From positions 2,178,084 to 2,242,083 of the forward strand of contig OX457053.1 of assembly GCA_949752735.1 (NCBI GenBank): DNA of 64,000 nucleotides, read 5' to 3'. A program made the translations under genes and the position numbers. Of the stretch, positions 10,607 through 20,383 are shown in pieces. The notes under the pieces were generated by a model. The model saw nothing but the letters and a program-made list of their open reading frames with translations, was not told the DNA's origin and ran no database searches. Every line of letters starts with the position of its first letter. Positions within the stretch are counted from its first letter, which is position 1. Origin of the DNA: Lumbricus terrestris (Eukaryota; Annelida; Clitellata; Crassiclitellata; Lumbricidae).

Positions 10607-12304
10607 TGTATGTATGTATGTATGTGTGTACGTTTATATGTATGTATGTGTGTATGTATGTATGTATGTATGTATGCATGTATTCATCTTCAACATCTGT
10701 TTCCGCTAATAATTATAAGTTCATTAGCTGATTCCATGCGTTTACGCAAAAATATTGATTTGCTTTGCAATAAAAATATTTGTTCGCACATTTTTAAAAT
10801 TTTTTAGTACATACTGTTATCAAATGACAAATTAATTAGCCTGCAAAATAACCCTGCACTCCCTCTGAAAAATGGCATAATTGATTGCCCTTCAAAAATA
10901 TATTTCGGATACGTTATAGTCGAAAAAAGGTGTACATTTTATGAAAATTTAACCCATTTTTGCAGATTTCATTCATTTTGAGCACTTCCGGTAATCAAAA
11001 GACAAATTGTTTAGCATGAAAATGTAACCGCACATTCCCTCTAGAGAATGGCATAATTTGTTTATAATAAATTACGTATAATATAGTCGATAATCTAAGG
11101 GGGTATCCATCCCTCTGGTACCTCGGGTATATCGGGTATAACTTTTGAGCGGTATGGGGTATAATAACAAAATTATTTTACCTCAAAAATTTTAATGCGT
11201 GTCAATGAACCCTCTACAGCTACCTGATACGTCAAAATTTTATTCCAAATGAAACAAGTTTGATTTTGGAAAAACCTAGGAGGGTGGATACCACTCACTT
11301 TTGGTAGCCAGAGGGTTAAAACGCGCAGTTAAAGGAAGCCAGTGAAGTTATTTAAACACGAAAGTAGAAAATATGTTGTTGAGTGGAAGGCGTGCTATTG
11401 ACATTGTGGCAGCTTTTAGAACTGACTGCAGAGGTGAAAGACAAACCTTGAGCAGACCAATGAGAAGCGAATTACAGTAGTCAATTCGAGAGTGGTTCCA
11501 GAGTGGACCGCTCCTTAGACTTACCTGTGAAACGCGTTCCGTTCGTCCAGTACCAGTCGTTCAGATCGAAAGTGGAATTGGCTCCCAACCACATAGTCTT
11601 AGACCTCAGACCGAAGTAGCCGAGGGCATTTCCATAAACTGCATTATCATTATATGCGTGCGGAATGGGCAAAGTGGCTCCAATGTTGCTGCACCACTGC
11701 TGGGCATCGTACCACGACAGAGCTACTGGTGGATCCGGTCGAGTGAAGCACAACGTTCGTCTGTCGTACAATGGAAAGCAACGTCTATTCGACGCTGAAA
11801 TCGCCAAGTCCAGGAGCAGTAGCAGCACGTAACCTACGAGTAGACAATCATTGATTGATTATAGTGTCTTGGTATGCCCTAAAAATTTCTATTATTAGCT
11901 AATGATTTTTCAAGCGCAACCACATGTGTGTGGGCCTGATTTCGAGGATTAGGCTATTGGTTGCATGTTCCTTTCAGCAGAAACCCGATGATCAAATAAA
12001 AACTGACCAGGCAATTATTATTATTATGCGGCTGTTGTCTTTTTCGTTCGGTCGAATGAGTGACATAATTTCACATAAACATTCTGAGTGTGATCTAAAT
12101 GAATATTTACTATAGTATCTGACACCGTCATAATATTATAGGCCTATAATTATATGCACATAATAAGTGCATATAATTATATAATATTATGACGGTGTCA
12201 TATAATTTATTATAGGCCATATTAATCAATGCTAAAATCTCTAACTGAATAAAATCATGTCCTATATAAGACTTACCCACAAAGGTAATTATCGATGGAC
12301 CCAT
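1..12304 (-). CDS. Gene 1: dual C-type lectin-like, mucin-stalk membrane receptor (3' part outside window)
   Basis: Coding exons by hand splicing, 5' to 3' on the minus strand: 12304-12277 (start Met and first half of the signal peptide), 11833-11525 (rest of signal, CTLD1 N-half with WLG and NST/NGT glycosylation sites), 2655-2524 (CTLD1 C-half ending SICQ), 1828-1604 (CTLD2 N-half with FWIGL), 825-667 (CTLD2 C-half ending QFICQ), and 191-1 (Thr-rich stalk, cut by the window edge). All introns are GT-AG and phase 1, and the 348 visible residues are open. No EPN/QPD or WND calcium motif is seen, so classical sugar binding is doubtful. It is a paralogue of the genes at 20384-45150 and 47646-61074. 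The transmembrane and tail exons should lie left of the window. Probably a cell-surface recognition receptor; ligand unknown. Confidence 0.85.
192..1269. other. Introns and exon 5 flank of gene 1
   Basis: Outside the exon at 667-825 this is intron sequence that aligns loosely with 49607-51034 of gene 3. No extra gene is seen. Confidence 0.5.
1270..1538. mobile_element. Old hAT-type MITE, 269 bp
   Basis: Terminal inverted repeats CAGGGTCGGATTAAG and its complement with one change. It is flanked by degenerate 8-bp duplications (1262-1269 and 1539-1546, 6 of 8 matching). The paralogous intron in gene 3 near 50975-50990 lacks it and reads as an empty site. Confidence 0.65.
1859..1929. repeat. 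AT-rich (TA)n microsatellite
   Basis: Alternating TA runs broken by short interruptions, just upstream (minus-strand sense) of CTLD2 exon 4 of gene 1. Confidence 0.8.
2033..2298 (+). mobile_element. 3' end of a CR1-like LINE
   Basis: The conceptual translation resembles the C-terminal end of the LINE reverse transcriptase at 14775-16320. It is followed by GCGCTATATAAA and an (AAT)n tail. Heavily decayed. Confidence 0.5.
2829..2893. repeat. (TATG)n microsatellite, left part
   Basis: Tetranucleotide tract that continues at 10263-10682 on the other side of the hAT element 2894-10254. The element landed inside one microsatellite. Confidence 0.85.
3476..4260. repeat. 18-bp minisatellite (GTGTCTGTGCGTCTCCCT)n
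   Basis: About 43 imperfect copies inside the P-like element next to its left terminal repeat. It begins with a short palindrome at about 3455-3490. All three plus-strand frames, and minus frames, stay open through it, which explains several false ORFs. Confidence 0.9.
4261..5159. other. Non-coding interior of the P-like element
   Basis: Decayed tracts rich in TGTTCC lie at 4290-4550, followed by unique AT-rich sequence. No gene is seen. Confidence 0.5.
5160..8109 (-). pseudogene. P-element-like THAP transposase, frameshifted and truncated
   Basis: Exon 1, 8109-7957, starts MPCCAAVNC and stops at GAG/GTAAAC within the THAP finger. Exon 2, 7074-6795, completes the finger (CEAHF) and the AVPTLF motif, followed by a basic Ser/Thr-rich linker. 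Exon 3, from 5971, has the P/THAP9-type core (PLPSLRTLRR; LTLDEMSI). Phases join 0 and 1. Near 5270 the frame breaks. Typical P-family sequence (WKQTVAYYFTG) continues in another frame and ends at a stop near 5160, so the C-terminal part of the family protein is missing. Role when intact: DNA binding and transposition of the host element. Confidence 0.75.
8290..9698. other. Interior of the outer hAT-type element, no recognised gene
   Basis: Only short frames without recognisable motifs. A GC-richer patch lies around 8815-8890. Confidence 0.45.
9699..9790. repeat. Inverted repeat with GCAATAAC ends
   Basis: 25-bp arms beginning TGGTGCAATAAC match with two differences around a centre of about 45 bp. 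The same end sequence recurs at 3045, 3325-3340 and 10025-10045. Confidence 0.7.
10263..10682. repeat. (TATG)n microsatellite, right part
   Basis: About 420 bp of the tetranucleotide with scattered variants. Open frames in it are repeat artefacts. Confidence 0.95.
10683..11324. other. Intron of gene 1, nothing recognised
   Basis: AT-rich unique sequence with two loosely similar blocks (about 10800-10930 and 10980-11100). Confidence 0.4.
11325..11515 (-). mobile_element. CR1-like LINE fragment (RT C-terminal region)
   Basis: The minus-strand conceptual translation matches the SRIDYCNS and LHWLPL blocks of the LINE at 14775-16320, with stops. The same fragment sits at the matching place in gene 3 (58518-58990) but not in gene 2. 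Confidence 0.65.
12120..12200. repeat. Long perfect hairpin with a 6-nt bulge
   Basis: Arms starting TGACACCGTCATAATATTAT pair over 34 bp around a 7-nt loop. The left arm carries one extra AGGCCT. It lies in intron 1 of gene 1, 77 nt from the signal exon donor. Confidence 0.85.
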
Positions 12305-12357
12305 TTGGCTTCTCCAATAGCAATAGGCTATTTACGAAATGAACAACTGTCCAAAAT

Positions 12358-13480
12358 CTGAAATTTAAATTTAGGCCTACACTTGAAATGACGAAATTTA
12401 AATTTAGCCTACACTTGAATTGACAACATTTAAATTTACACTTGAAATGACAACATTTAAATTTACACTTGAAATGACGTAGATTCGTCGTTTCATTCGT
12501 TTAACAATATTTGATCTATCATGAAGCCTTGAAGCAAATATTATTCATTTACTCAATAATCTGGTTGACAGACAGCTAGCAGTAACAGTAGCCTATATTT
12601 CGTGTAGGCTACCTGATGTTATACAGTTATGTAGTGCAGAACATGAAAAAATAAGTTCGTTTCAGTCAAACTGGCATTGTTACATGTATAACGTACTTCT
12701 TCAACCCACAGAAAACAGTACATGTTCTTGCATAAAAATATAGGGATTATAATATTATGCCTTTTTGTCCTAAGTTGGCAAATCAAGGTCATGTGATCGC
12801 GGTCCGAGTGCACACTGGTGTCGGCCTATGCAATGATTGCAATGTGGGCTAATCCTGTCACAAGCATTGGAGCATCTTTGGCACGTTGCTTTAGTTGATA
12901 TTCAAGATTAATTCTGGACCTTAATAATTTATTCGGTTAGGTAGCGTGGGTTAGAAGAATCAACTCTTGACTAATGAAATAAAAGTCCTTGGTTTCCATC
13001 TGAGCATCTTTCCGAGTTAGTGGACAGTACAGGTCAATGCAGGTGCTAAGCGTCAGGCTCTACGTGTGAGCGAGAGCATACCAGTCAAGAAGCTCGACAA
13101 CAGTTACTGTTTGCACTGGTGCAACTGGTTGCACTCTGCCAGTACCAGTCTCTAGACTTGATAATGGAGGAGGGCGTCGCTAATGGTCTTTATTACTTTG
13201 TATTATAGCTACTATGCCAGTATCGTTCCACGCAAGTGTTTACGCGATCAATAAGAGCAACGTGTAGGCCTACTACATATCTATCCAGTGACCCTATTGC
13301 CCTTTGAGAAGCACTGTTTTGCATTTGAAAGCTTTTCTTAAAGACAACATTTTTATCACTCGACCATAGGAAATCAAACTGATTTCGAATTCAATATTAA
13401 ATTTTAGGCCTACCGCATAAAATTGTGCTGTCAGGCTCGTCGATTCTTTCCCCAACTCACGTATTCTTTTGGGTTTTACT
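12358..13480. other. Gene 1 upstream intron, nothing recognised
   Basis: Starts with a four-fold short direct repeat (ATTTAAATTT plus ACACTTGAA, 12360-12475). Part of the rest aligns weakly with 45350-45470 upstream of gene 2. Confidence 0.4.

Positions 13481-13481
<1 letters not shown>

Positions 13482-13550
<69 letters not shown>
13482..13550. repeat. (CA)n microsatellite
   Basis: Uninterrupted dinucleotide run of about 34 units. Confidence 0.95.
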
Positions 13551-13554
<4 letters not shown>

Positions 13555-13715
13555 GATACAATAACGATGCTGCATGTGCCACCTCTCTGGCCAGGGTTCT
13601 ATGTTCATATACGGTATACCTATGTCGCCAGGCAGAAAGTGAGGAACCAACACCAGGCGTTAATATTTTGACTGATAATAATCATGCCATTATTATCTTC
13701 TGGGGACTCCCTGGC

Positions 13716-16375
13716 CATGGGCGCCCGCACATAGGGGCAAGGGGGGGCACTTGCCCCCCCCTGGAAAATTGGCACCTATGTTTTTAACTACTACTTTTGT
13801 TTTTTTTAACTAATTTCACCAATGATACGAATGTTACAGACAGTGAAAGTCAGAAATCTACGTTAAGAGATCTCCATAGAAATAAGCATGCTCTTATATA
13901 ACTTTCTGCCTTGCATGTTCAAGCTCTTTCTAAAAACTGTAACAATGACCATTGGCTTTCAACTCTCCTGCGGGCTTCCATGCAAGCAGCAGGCCTGTCA
14001 ATTATGACCTACTTGAGTGGAATCTAGCTGTAGTGCAAATAACCACGACTGCAAAAAATAGGCCTACTAATAAAAAAAATTGAAATTTCTCAAAGTACAC
14101 TAAAATTACATCAGGGAGATCTGCTTATTCACCAGCATTGTGATTATATAAACCAAGTCTGCTATAAGCCAGGCTCCATTTTGTCCATTTTACAAGCTGC
14201 CAGTACAGAATCCAGGGAGGTCAAATTGTAGATAAACTTGGATAAGGGACTCTGGTTATCATGCCACAGGATTTACACCCAAAACTGACAACTTTTAGAG
14301 ATATGTTCAAAAGAATTGATATCCATATTTATCTGATCCTCGGATCCTCCACCTTCCTAAACGACACCCGCATTAACAGTTACTCTGGCCCTCTGGCTAC
14401 CAGAATCGGACCTCTTTCTGACTACTCTGTGGAATAGGCTTCTAACTCGATGCAGCACATGTGAAAAAGCTGGTGCCCTGCGATTGACTTTCGAGTGGCG
14501 CCTTAGAAGCAGCTAGAGGAGCACTTGCCCCTTGAAAACTGACACCTATTTTTCGTTCATTTATTCATTCGTTTATTCTATGGACTTTTACAGCGTACCT
14601 TTAGGAAACTACTTTTTTGACATCTACTTTTTGATTTTTAACAAATTTCTAAGGAAACTACTCGTATTAAAAATTATACACAAAATGAAACTGAGAAATG
14701 TGCGTAAGAAACCTCTTTAAAAAATACCCGTATTCTTAATTTCCAGCTTTGCATTTTCAAGCTCTTGCTACTAAGATACAGTTTCTGTATCTTTTTAACA
14801 GGTCACTTGCTGAAGGTTGCATTCCTGCCTCGCAAAAACAGGCTCTAGTCTTCCCTGCACTCAAGAAGCCAAATCTTGACCCTAGCCTCAGTCAAAACTA
14901 TCGACCCATTTCAAACCTGTCTTTTCTGTCCAAGACTCTTGAGAGACTTGTTTCAATGCAACTTCTCCCCTATCTTGAGAAATCGGGTCTTCTTCCTTCT
15001 CACCAGTCTGGCTATAGGGCTAACCACTCCACTGAGACACTCCTCCTCTCTTTACTTTCTGACATATACACTGCTGTTGACAAGTCTCAAGTCACTCTTT
15101 TGGCTCTCTTCGATGTCTCTGCTGCCTTTGACATGGTCGACCATGAAATTTTGTTGCAGCGCCTTGAAACCTCCTGTGGACTCAAGGGTACTCCACTACT
15201 TTGGCTTCGCTCCTACCTCTCCGACCGCACCCAAATGATCATCTCTGGTGACTCTAGGACTCAGTGGGTCCCTGTTGTGTTGGGTGTCCCTCAGGGGTCT
15301 GTCCTAGGCCCGCTTTTATTCATCTTATACACGGCTGGCATTCCCTCCCTTTTCCCCAACCATTCTGCTACTGGCCATCTTTTCGCTGATGATGTCCAAG
15401 CCTATGTGCATGGACCCCCTTCAGCTCAACTCTTTCTTGCGAGCCAAATCGACGCTCTATCTCAAGATCTTCATATGTGGATGTCGTCCAATCGTCTTTC
15501 TTTGAACTCTTCCAAAACCCAGTTGATTTGGTTTGGCACTTCCAAGCAGCTCCAAAAACTTGACTACTCGGTACTCTCTCAAACTTTTCCTCACTTCAAC
15601 TTTTCGTCTAGTGTTCGAGACCTAGGTGTCACCCTAGATAGTTCTCTAACTTTCACCGAACACATAGCCAAGCTTACTCGCTCTTCCTACTTCCAATTAA
15701 GGCGCCTGAGAGCTATTCGCAAATCTGTTTCATCTTCGATCTTTACCACCATTGTCCACGCCTTCGTCTGTTCTCGGATTGACTATTGTAATTCTGTCCT
15801 TGCTGGCCTCCCTAAGGTCCGGCTAGCTCCCCTACAGTCCGTTCTCAATGCTGCTGCGAGGCTCATTGCCCGTCTTCCTCGATTCTCACACATATCTACA
15901 TTCATGGCTGAACAACTTCACTGGCTTCCACTCTCAGCTCGCATAGAATTCAAAGTTATAAGTTTGGTTCTCAAGTCTCAACGAGGCCTTGCTCCGACGT
16001 ATCTTTGTGATCTCATACTTCGCCCCATATCGGCCACTTCGCTGCGTCCTCTTAGGTCCTCAGATCGGCTTGACCTCTTTGTTCCTCGCGTCAGGACCGC
16101 CATGGCTCAATCCAGATCATTTGCCTGCATAGGTCCCTCCCTATGGAATGGTCTTCTCCCATCCGTTCGCTCTGCCATCCTCTCTGGTAGTCTTTCGTCA
16201 TCTTTCTCTTGTCTAAAGACCTGCCTTTTCTCTCGGAGTTGCACGCACTGGGAGCGCTTCTGAAAGGCTCTTGCTGCAAGAAGCGCTTTACAAATGGTCA
16301 GATACGATACGATACGATAAGAAATTTTTGAACATTTTTTGCCCCCCCCTGCAAAAATTTCTGCGGGCGCCCATG
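13716..16375. mobile_element. hAT MITE (CATGGGCGCCCGCA family) carrying nested insertions
   Basis: Terminal repeats CATGGGCGCCCGCA and a perfect 8-bp duplication TCCCTGGC at 13708-13715 and 16376-16383. The solo copy at 22060-22423 is 364 bp. Here the interior is split: part of the left half appears twice (13737-13930 and 14520-14770), and a LINE follows before the right end. Confidence 0.8.
14775..16320 (+). mobile_element. 5'-truncated CR1/L2-type LINE, RT frame open
   Basis: The frame stays open from 14749 to 16263. It holds reverse transcriptase blocks in order: NYRPISNLSFLSK, the HQSGYRANHSTET block, LLALFDVSAAFDMVDH, GVPQGSVLGPLLF, the catalytic FADD, then SRIDYCNS and LHWLPL. It lacks the endonuclease and the first RT blocks, so it is dead on arrival, but the remaining frame has no stop. 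The 3' end has a (GATAC)n tail, usual for this clade. It is inserted in the MITE 13716-16375. The upstream ATG at 14749 belongs to MITE sequence. Confidence 0.8.
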
Positions 16376-16383
16376 TCCCTGGC

Positions 16384-16913
16384 GTCTGAACAACTTACTT
16401 TTGACTTTTGTCTTACGTGCAGCATGTCTGCAAACTGCATTCAGTAACTGGTCCTATAATTTATTTTCTTAATTGCAGGCTGTCTGTTCTGTTAGTAGTT
16501 CAGATTGATGCTAATTAGGATAACTGTAAACTGTAACCGGTTATTGTCTGTCAACCGAATTTGTGAATAAACGAAAATTCTTAATATTTTTATTAGATAT
16601 TTCGTGTACCTGATGTTCTCAAATGGTTTTTTTCGTATGTTCGCGATAGCTGAAAATGTCTAGATGGAAATTCGTCGGTCTGGTTCTACGGGTGAGAGGA
16701 AGACTACCAGCGATGACTCCATCGAATCTTCAGTTTACTACTTTCTAACAGTAGTTTGTTCAAAATTAATTTTAAAACCGTGATACCTGAAAGACACTTT
16801 ATCGAGTGTCAAGATAACTATCCAACCAGGCATTATTTTAATTGAGTCAGAATTCTGCATGATCCTAGGCAAAATCATCTACTTCATCGAAATTTAAACA
16901 ATCTTGAGCTCAC
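16384..16913. other. Intron between gene 1 non-coding exon and E1, nothing recognised
   Basis: Unique sequence. The part next to the exon (16840-16913) is similar to 46010-46085 at gene 2. Confidence 0.4.
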
Positions 16914-16987
16914 TGTAAATTCTGTTGAAATTCTTTTCAGTAGAAATCGCCACAAAGCGTCAGCTTCTTCGAGTAGAACGAAAGATT
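16914..16987 (-). other. Gene 1 non-coding first exon (5' UTR), predicted
   Basis: This aligns with 46086-46179 upstream of gene 2. Both end at a GTGAG donor and start at a CCAAT-like initiator 31-32 nt after a TATA box. The matching acceptor lies just upstream of each coding start (exon high ends 12357 in gene 1, 45193 in gene 2, 61116 in gene 3). No transcript evidence. Confidence 0.55.
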
Positions 16988-17011
16988 GGCAGTTCATCAG
17001 AGAGCTCACAG

Positions 17012-17018
17012 TTATATA
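17012..17018 (-). promoter_or_regulatory. TATA box of gene 1
   Basis: TATATAA on the minus strand, preceded by GAATGGTC as at gene 2. A YYANWYY initiator has its A at 16987, 31 nt downstream. The upstream block is conserved between the two paralogues to about 17.3 kb and 46.5 kb. Confidence 0.6.
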
Positions 17019-17541
17019 GACCATTCGCAGACAGAAAGTGAAATCAGAAACAAAATGGAAAATTTTTATGGTAAAAATAATATATTATTCTAGTGCTTCC
17101 TAGAACGGGTCATTCCACGATGCCTGAGTGATGACTACATGTAAAATAATGTCTGATGATCTTTTTGGGAAAACCCAATTGAATTACACGTAACCTAATG
17201 CGATACCCAGAAAAACCAACAGGATATTGTGGACTTAAGGAACGGCCATCCATATTAATTTTATGACGTAGCCTACACGAAGACTAAAGGTCCGTTTGTG
17301 GTTTTAGATCTATGTTTCATTCTAGAGATGGGCCGCGCGACATCATGTGCTACCATTTAAAAATCCAATCGATAGATTGGTCAACCGCAAGCATCACATA
17401 ATTTTGATAGTCGTACTAAAGGCTTCATATCATAATCAGTCACGATCTCACTCCATTCCATTAGGCTTAAATACGTCGAACATTAAACGACGTAATTTAA
17501 ATTTTAAAAGTATTCCGCTGGCTAAGACTGACTTGTCTCGC

Positions 17542-17579
17542 CACTAAAAGACCGACCAATTGAGTTCTCGGTCTTTTAG
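17542..17579. repeat. Perfect 13-bp hairpin
   Basis: ACTAAAAGACCGA pairs with its complement across a 12-nt loop, 0.5 kb upstream of the gene 1 promoter. Confidence 0.75.
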
Positions 17580-17864
17580 TTACCTCTTCTACCTCTTCTT
17601 GTCCCCCTCCCGGGTTGGGCTCCCTTCCATCTCAGATAACCACAGACCTACGTGAGTTTTGGCTCATTTATGATTCCCCGTTTTTCACAGGGTTCAAGTT
17701 GCGCCCCGATGCATGGCTTACTCAATGCGGACGTCCCCAGTGCAAGACATTCCCTCAAAAATCTCTCAAGTCAGTTTGTAAAAACATGCCCTGGACTAGG
17801 CTATTGCACTCACCAACTCAACGCTGGCCAATCGGTACCCCCAACAGTAGGGTATGCGGACGAT

Positions 17865-18090
17865 ACATCTCCGAACGATCCATCCCGGACGATTCACCCA
17901 GAGAACTTTTCATCCCTGAAAGATTCATCCCTAACGGTTCAACCCCGAACGATTCACCCAGAGGACTGTGCAATGGTCATTCCCAGACGTTTCATCCCGG
18001 ACGTTTCATCTCCGAACAATTCATCCCGGACGATTCATCCAGACGACTGTTCATACCCGGACATTTAATCCCGGATGGTTCATCCATGGA
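17865..18090. repeat. 14-bp minisatellite (GATTCATCCCGGAC)n, degenerate
   Basis: About 15 imperfect units. They end directly at the hairpin 18091-18184. Open frames across it are repeat artefacts. Confidence 0.75.
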
Positions 18091-18184
18091 CAGATGAATT
18101 GCTCAGTGTCGTAATTTTTGCCGAGCCTCTGTTGTCATGACAAAAGAGGCTCGGCAAAAATTACAACACCGAGCAATTTATCTG
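18091..18184. repeat. 40-bp-arm hairpin
   Basis: The left arm CAGATGAATTGCTC... and the right arm match at all but about 3 positions around a short TCATGA-centred loop. It may be one end of a fold-back element together with the adjoining minisatellite. Confidence 0.8.
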
Positions 18185-18837
18185 CTCAAAACTAATTGAT
18201 TGTCATAGACAAAGCGGATGTTTGACGCAGCAGTAAGCTTACCTCATGATAATAATTGCTGAAAGATAAGTGTAAACTCCTACGCGAAACTACTTTAAGC
18301 CCTATTCCTCTGCGCAGGTCACGAATATTCATTGTGTTTGCATCTCTGAGCGATGGTTATAGCCTAAGTGAATTTTCACTCAGCAAGCTTACGTAATGTC
18401 TTAAATAAGTTCGACAAAATCTATACAAAATTAGGCACGTAGGCTAGCTGAACTAAAACCTTGAGCCAAAATGGCTTCAGAACATTGCAACTGTGACGTT
18501 AATCATTGCTTGGTGCCAAACTGTGTGATTGCAGACCTGCGGAAACGAGGCCTTACCGAGCTCACATTGCTGGGAAGTTGTAACATTTTGCTGCTTTTAT
18601 TCGCTTCTCTACATAGAATTTTTTCACAAAAATGTAACCGTCTGATCCGAACGACATAATTACAAATTACACGAATAGTCGAATACCCAAGAATTGGGCC
18701 TAAATTTTAAAAAAATATCAGAAGAAATGTCCTTTAACATTAAAGCAGCTTATACAGACAACTCTCGGGTTCTCAAATTTGTTAAAGGGCAAATATATTC
18801 TGAAAACTTTTTCGACCGCAAAAGAAGAGGAGTCAAA
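18185..18837. other. Intergenic, nothing recognised
   Basis: Between gene 2 (3' end) and gene 1 (5' end). No supported ORF. Confidence 0.4.
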
Positions 18838-19200
18838 GCATACATATATACATACAGACGTGCATACACGCATACACACATGCATACATACACACATATA
18901 CACATTCATACATATATACATACTGGATACACACATACACACATACATACATACATACATACATACATACATACATACATACATACATGCATACATACAT
19001 ACATACATACATGTATACATACATACATACATGCATGTATGCACACATACATACATACATACATACATACACACATACATACATACATACATACATACAT
19101 ACATACATACATACATACATACATACATACATACATACATACATACATACATACATACGTGCATGCATACATACATACATACATGAATGCATACATGTAC
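18838..19200. repeat. (CATA)n microsatellite
   Basis: Tetranucleotide tract with scattered substitutions. It is followed by GCGCTATATAAAT, the usual 3' end of LINE/SINE copies here. Confidence 0.95.
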
Positions 19201-20039
19201 AGATTTTGAAGGTAGCGCTATATAAATTTACGTGATTGATTGATTGTATGTTATGTATACATCATATCTAAAAGTTTATCGAAGGGTTTTTGGTCCACAC
19301 CCGAACCAAATCAGGCCCTGAATGACTTACAGAAGCTAGCAGCTCGCTTAAAATGAGGCGTTGGTTGTCATTATTGTGATCTACATGTATCTCGGAGGTT
19401 TTCTCAAGCGTTATGATACTATCTCTTTATTTGAGGAAGATGTTATCGGTTCGTATTTAGTATGTCTGGGCTAATACCATACATATTTTAGATGCTGCCG
19501 TCTCGTGGATTCGCCCTAGTGCAAGAGTCTTACAGATTTCGGTAGGCCTATGTCTTTTTTATTTAAGATGTGCAGCAAAAATTCTTAAAGTCAGCCCCAA
19601 ATTTTTATATTTCTTTGTATAGCTACAAATTCAAAACAAAATAACTATGACTGAAAATCGGCTTATTTCTTAAGACATAGTCTACAGCTCATTGTCATCT
19701 ATTCTATGCCATAGGCCTATTGGCCTACTTGAAAATGTTCAATGCAAATTATCAAACTGCAAGAGTTGTGTGCTGAACTGATACCTGAAATGCGCAGTTT
19801 GTAACAACAGTTTAAGAAATTACTGAACAATAAAGTTGTCAGTAACAGCCTAGAACAAAGCAAAAGTCATGCCGTGAATTTCATAGGATTTAATTTATTC
19901 TTTACAGCGATTCAGTATTCAAAATAAACACATTCATGACTAAACGGTTTTTTAAACTCAGTTTATGCCATGCCATGCGACAATAAAAAACTAAATTTTA
20001 TATTGAAAATCCTGAATTAGTTGATAAACAGTCTTGCAA
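19201..20039. other. Intergenic, nothing recognised
   Basis: AT-rich, with several TAGGCCTA-type motifs. No ORF is supported. Confidence 0.4.
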
Positions 20040-20383
20040 CAAAATTCCTATAATTAGGCCTATTATTGAGAATTAGTAGAGCTCAATTTTATATAGCCTA
20101 GAAGTGCTAGTTTTGAAATCAATATCAAGGATAAGAATTCCGTACGATAAAAATTAGTTGACGAGATTCTACATTAGGGAAACTTGTTTAATGATTTTCA
20201 GTTTCTCTTTAACGAAGCGAAACAACATGACATTGTCACAACGTATACTTCAAGTATTCGTGCACGCACACTGTAGGTATTCGTGTAAGTAAGTATGATC
20301 ATACATAGTCATCTACATGTATATTCGAATAGCGCTTTAACAGATCCTCGAATAAGCATTGTGAAAACACTTTTAGTCTACAT
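20040..20383 (-). other. Gene 2 3' UTR / conserved 3' flank
   Basis: This non-coding block directly after the gene 2 stop matches 47225-47645 after gene 3, including the stretch with CATTAGGGAAA and the GCGCTTTA motif. I take it as 3' UTR. No clear AATAAA was found inside it. Confidence 0.45.

Noticed and set aside
10134..10807. Open frames of Met-Tyr-Val-Cys or His-Thr-Tyr-Ile repeats
   Set aside because: TATG microsatellite; the same applies to 18718-19235, 23338-23913 and 37580-38123.
17615..18097. 160-codon plus frame
   Set aside because: Mostly the 14-bp minisatellite; no motif.
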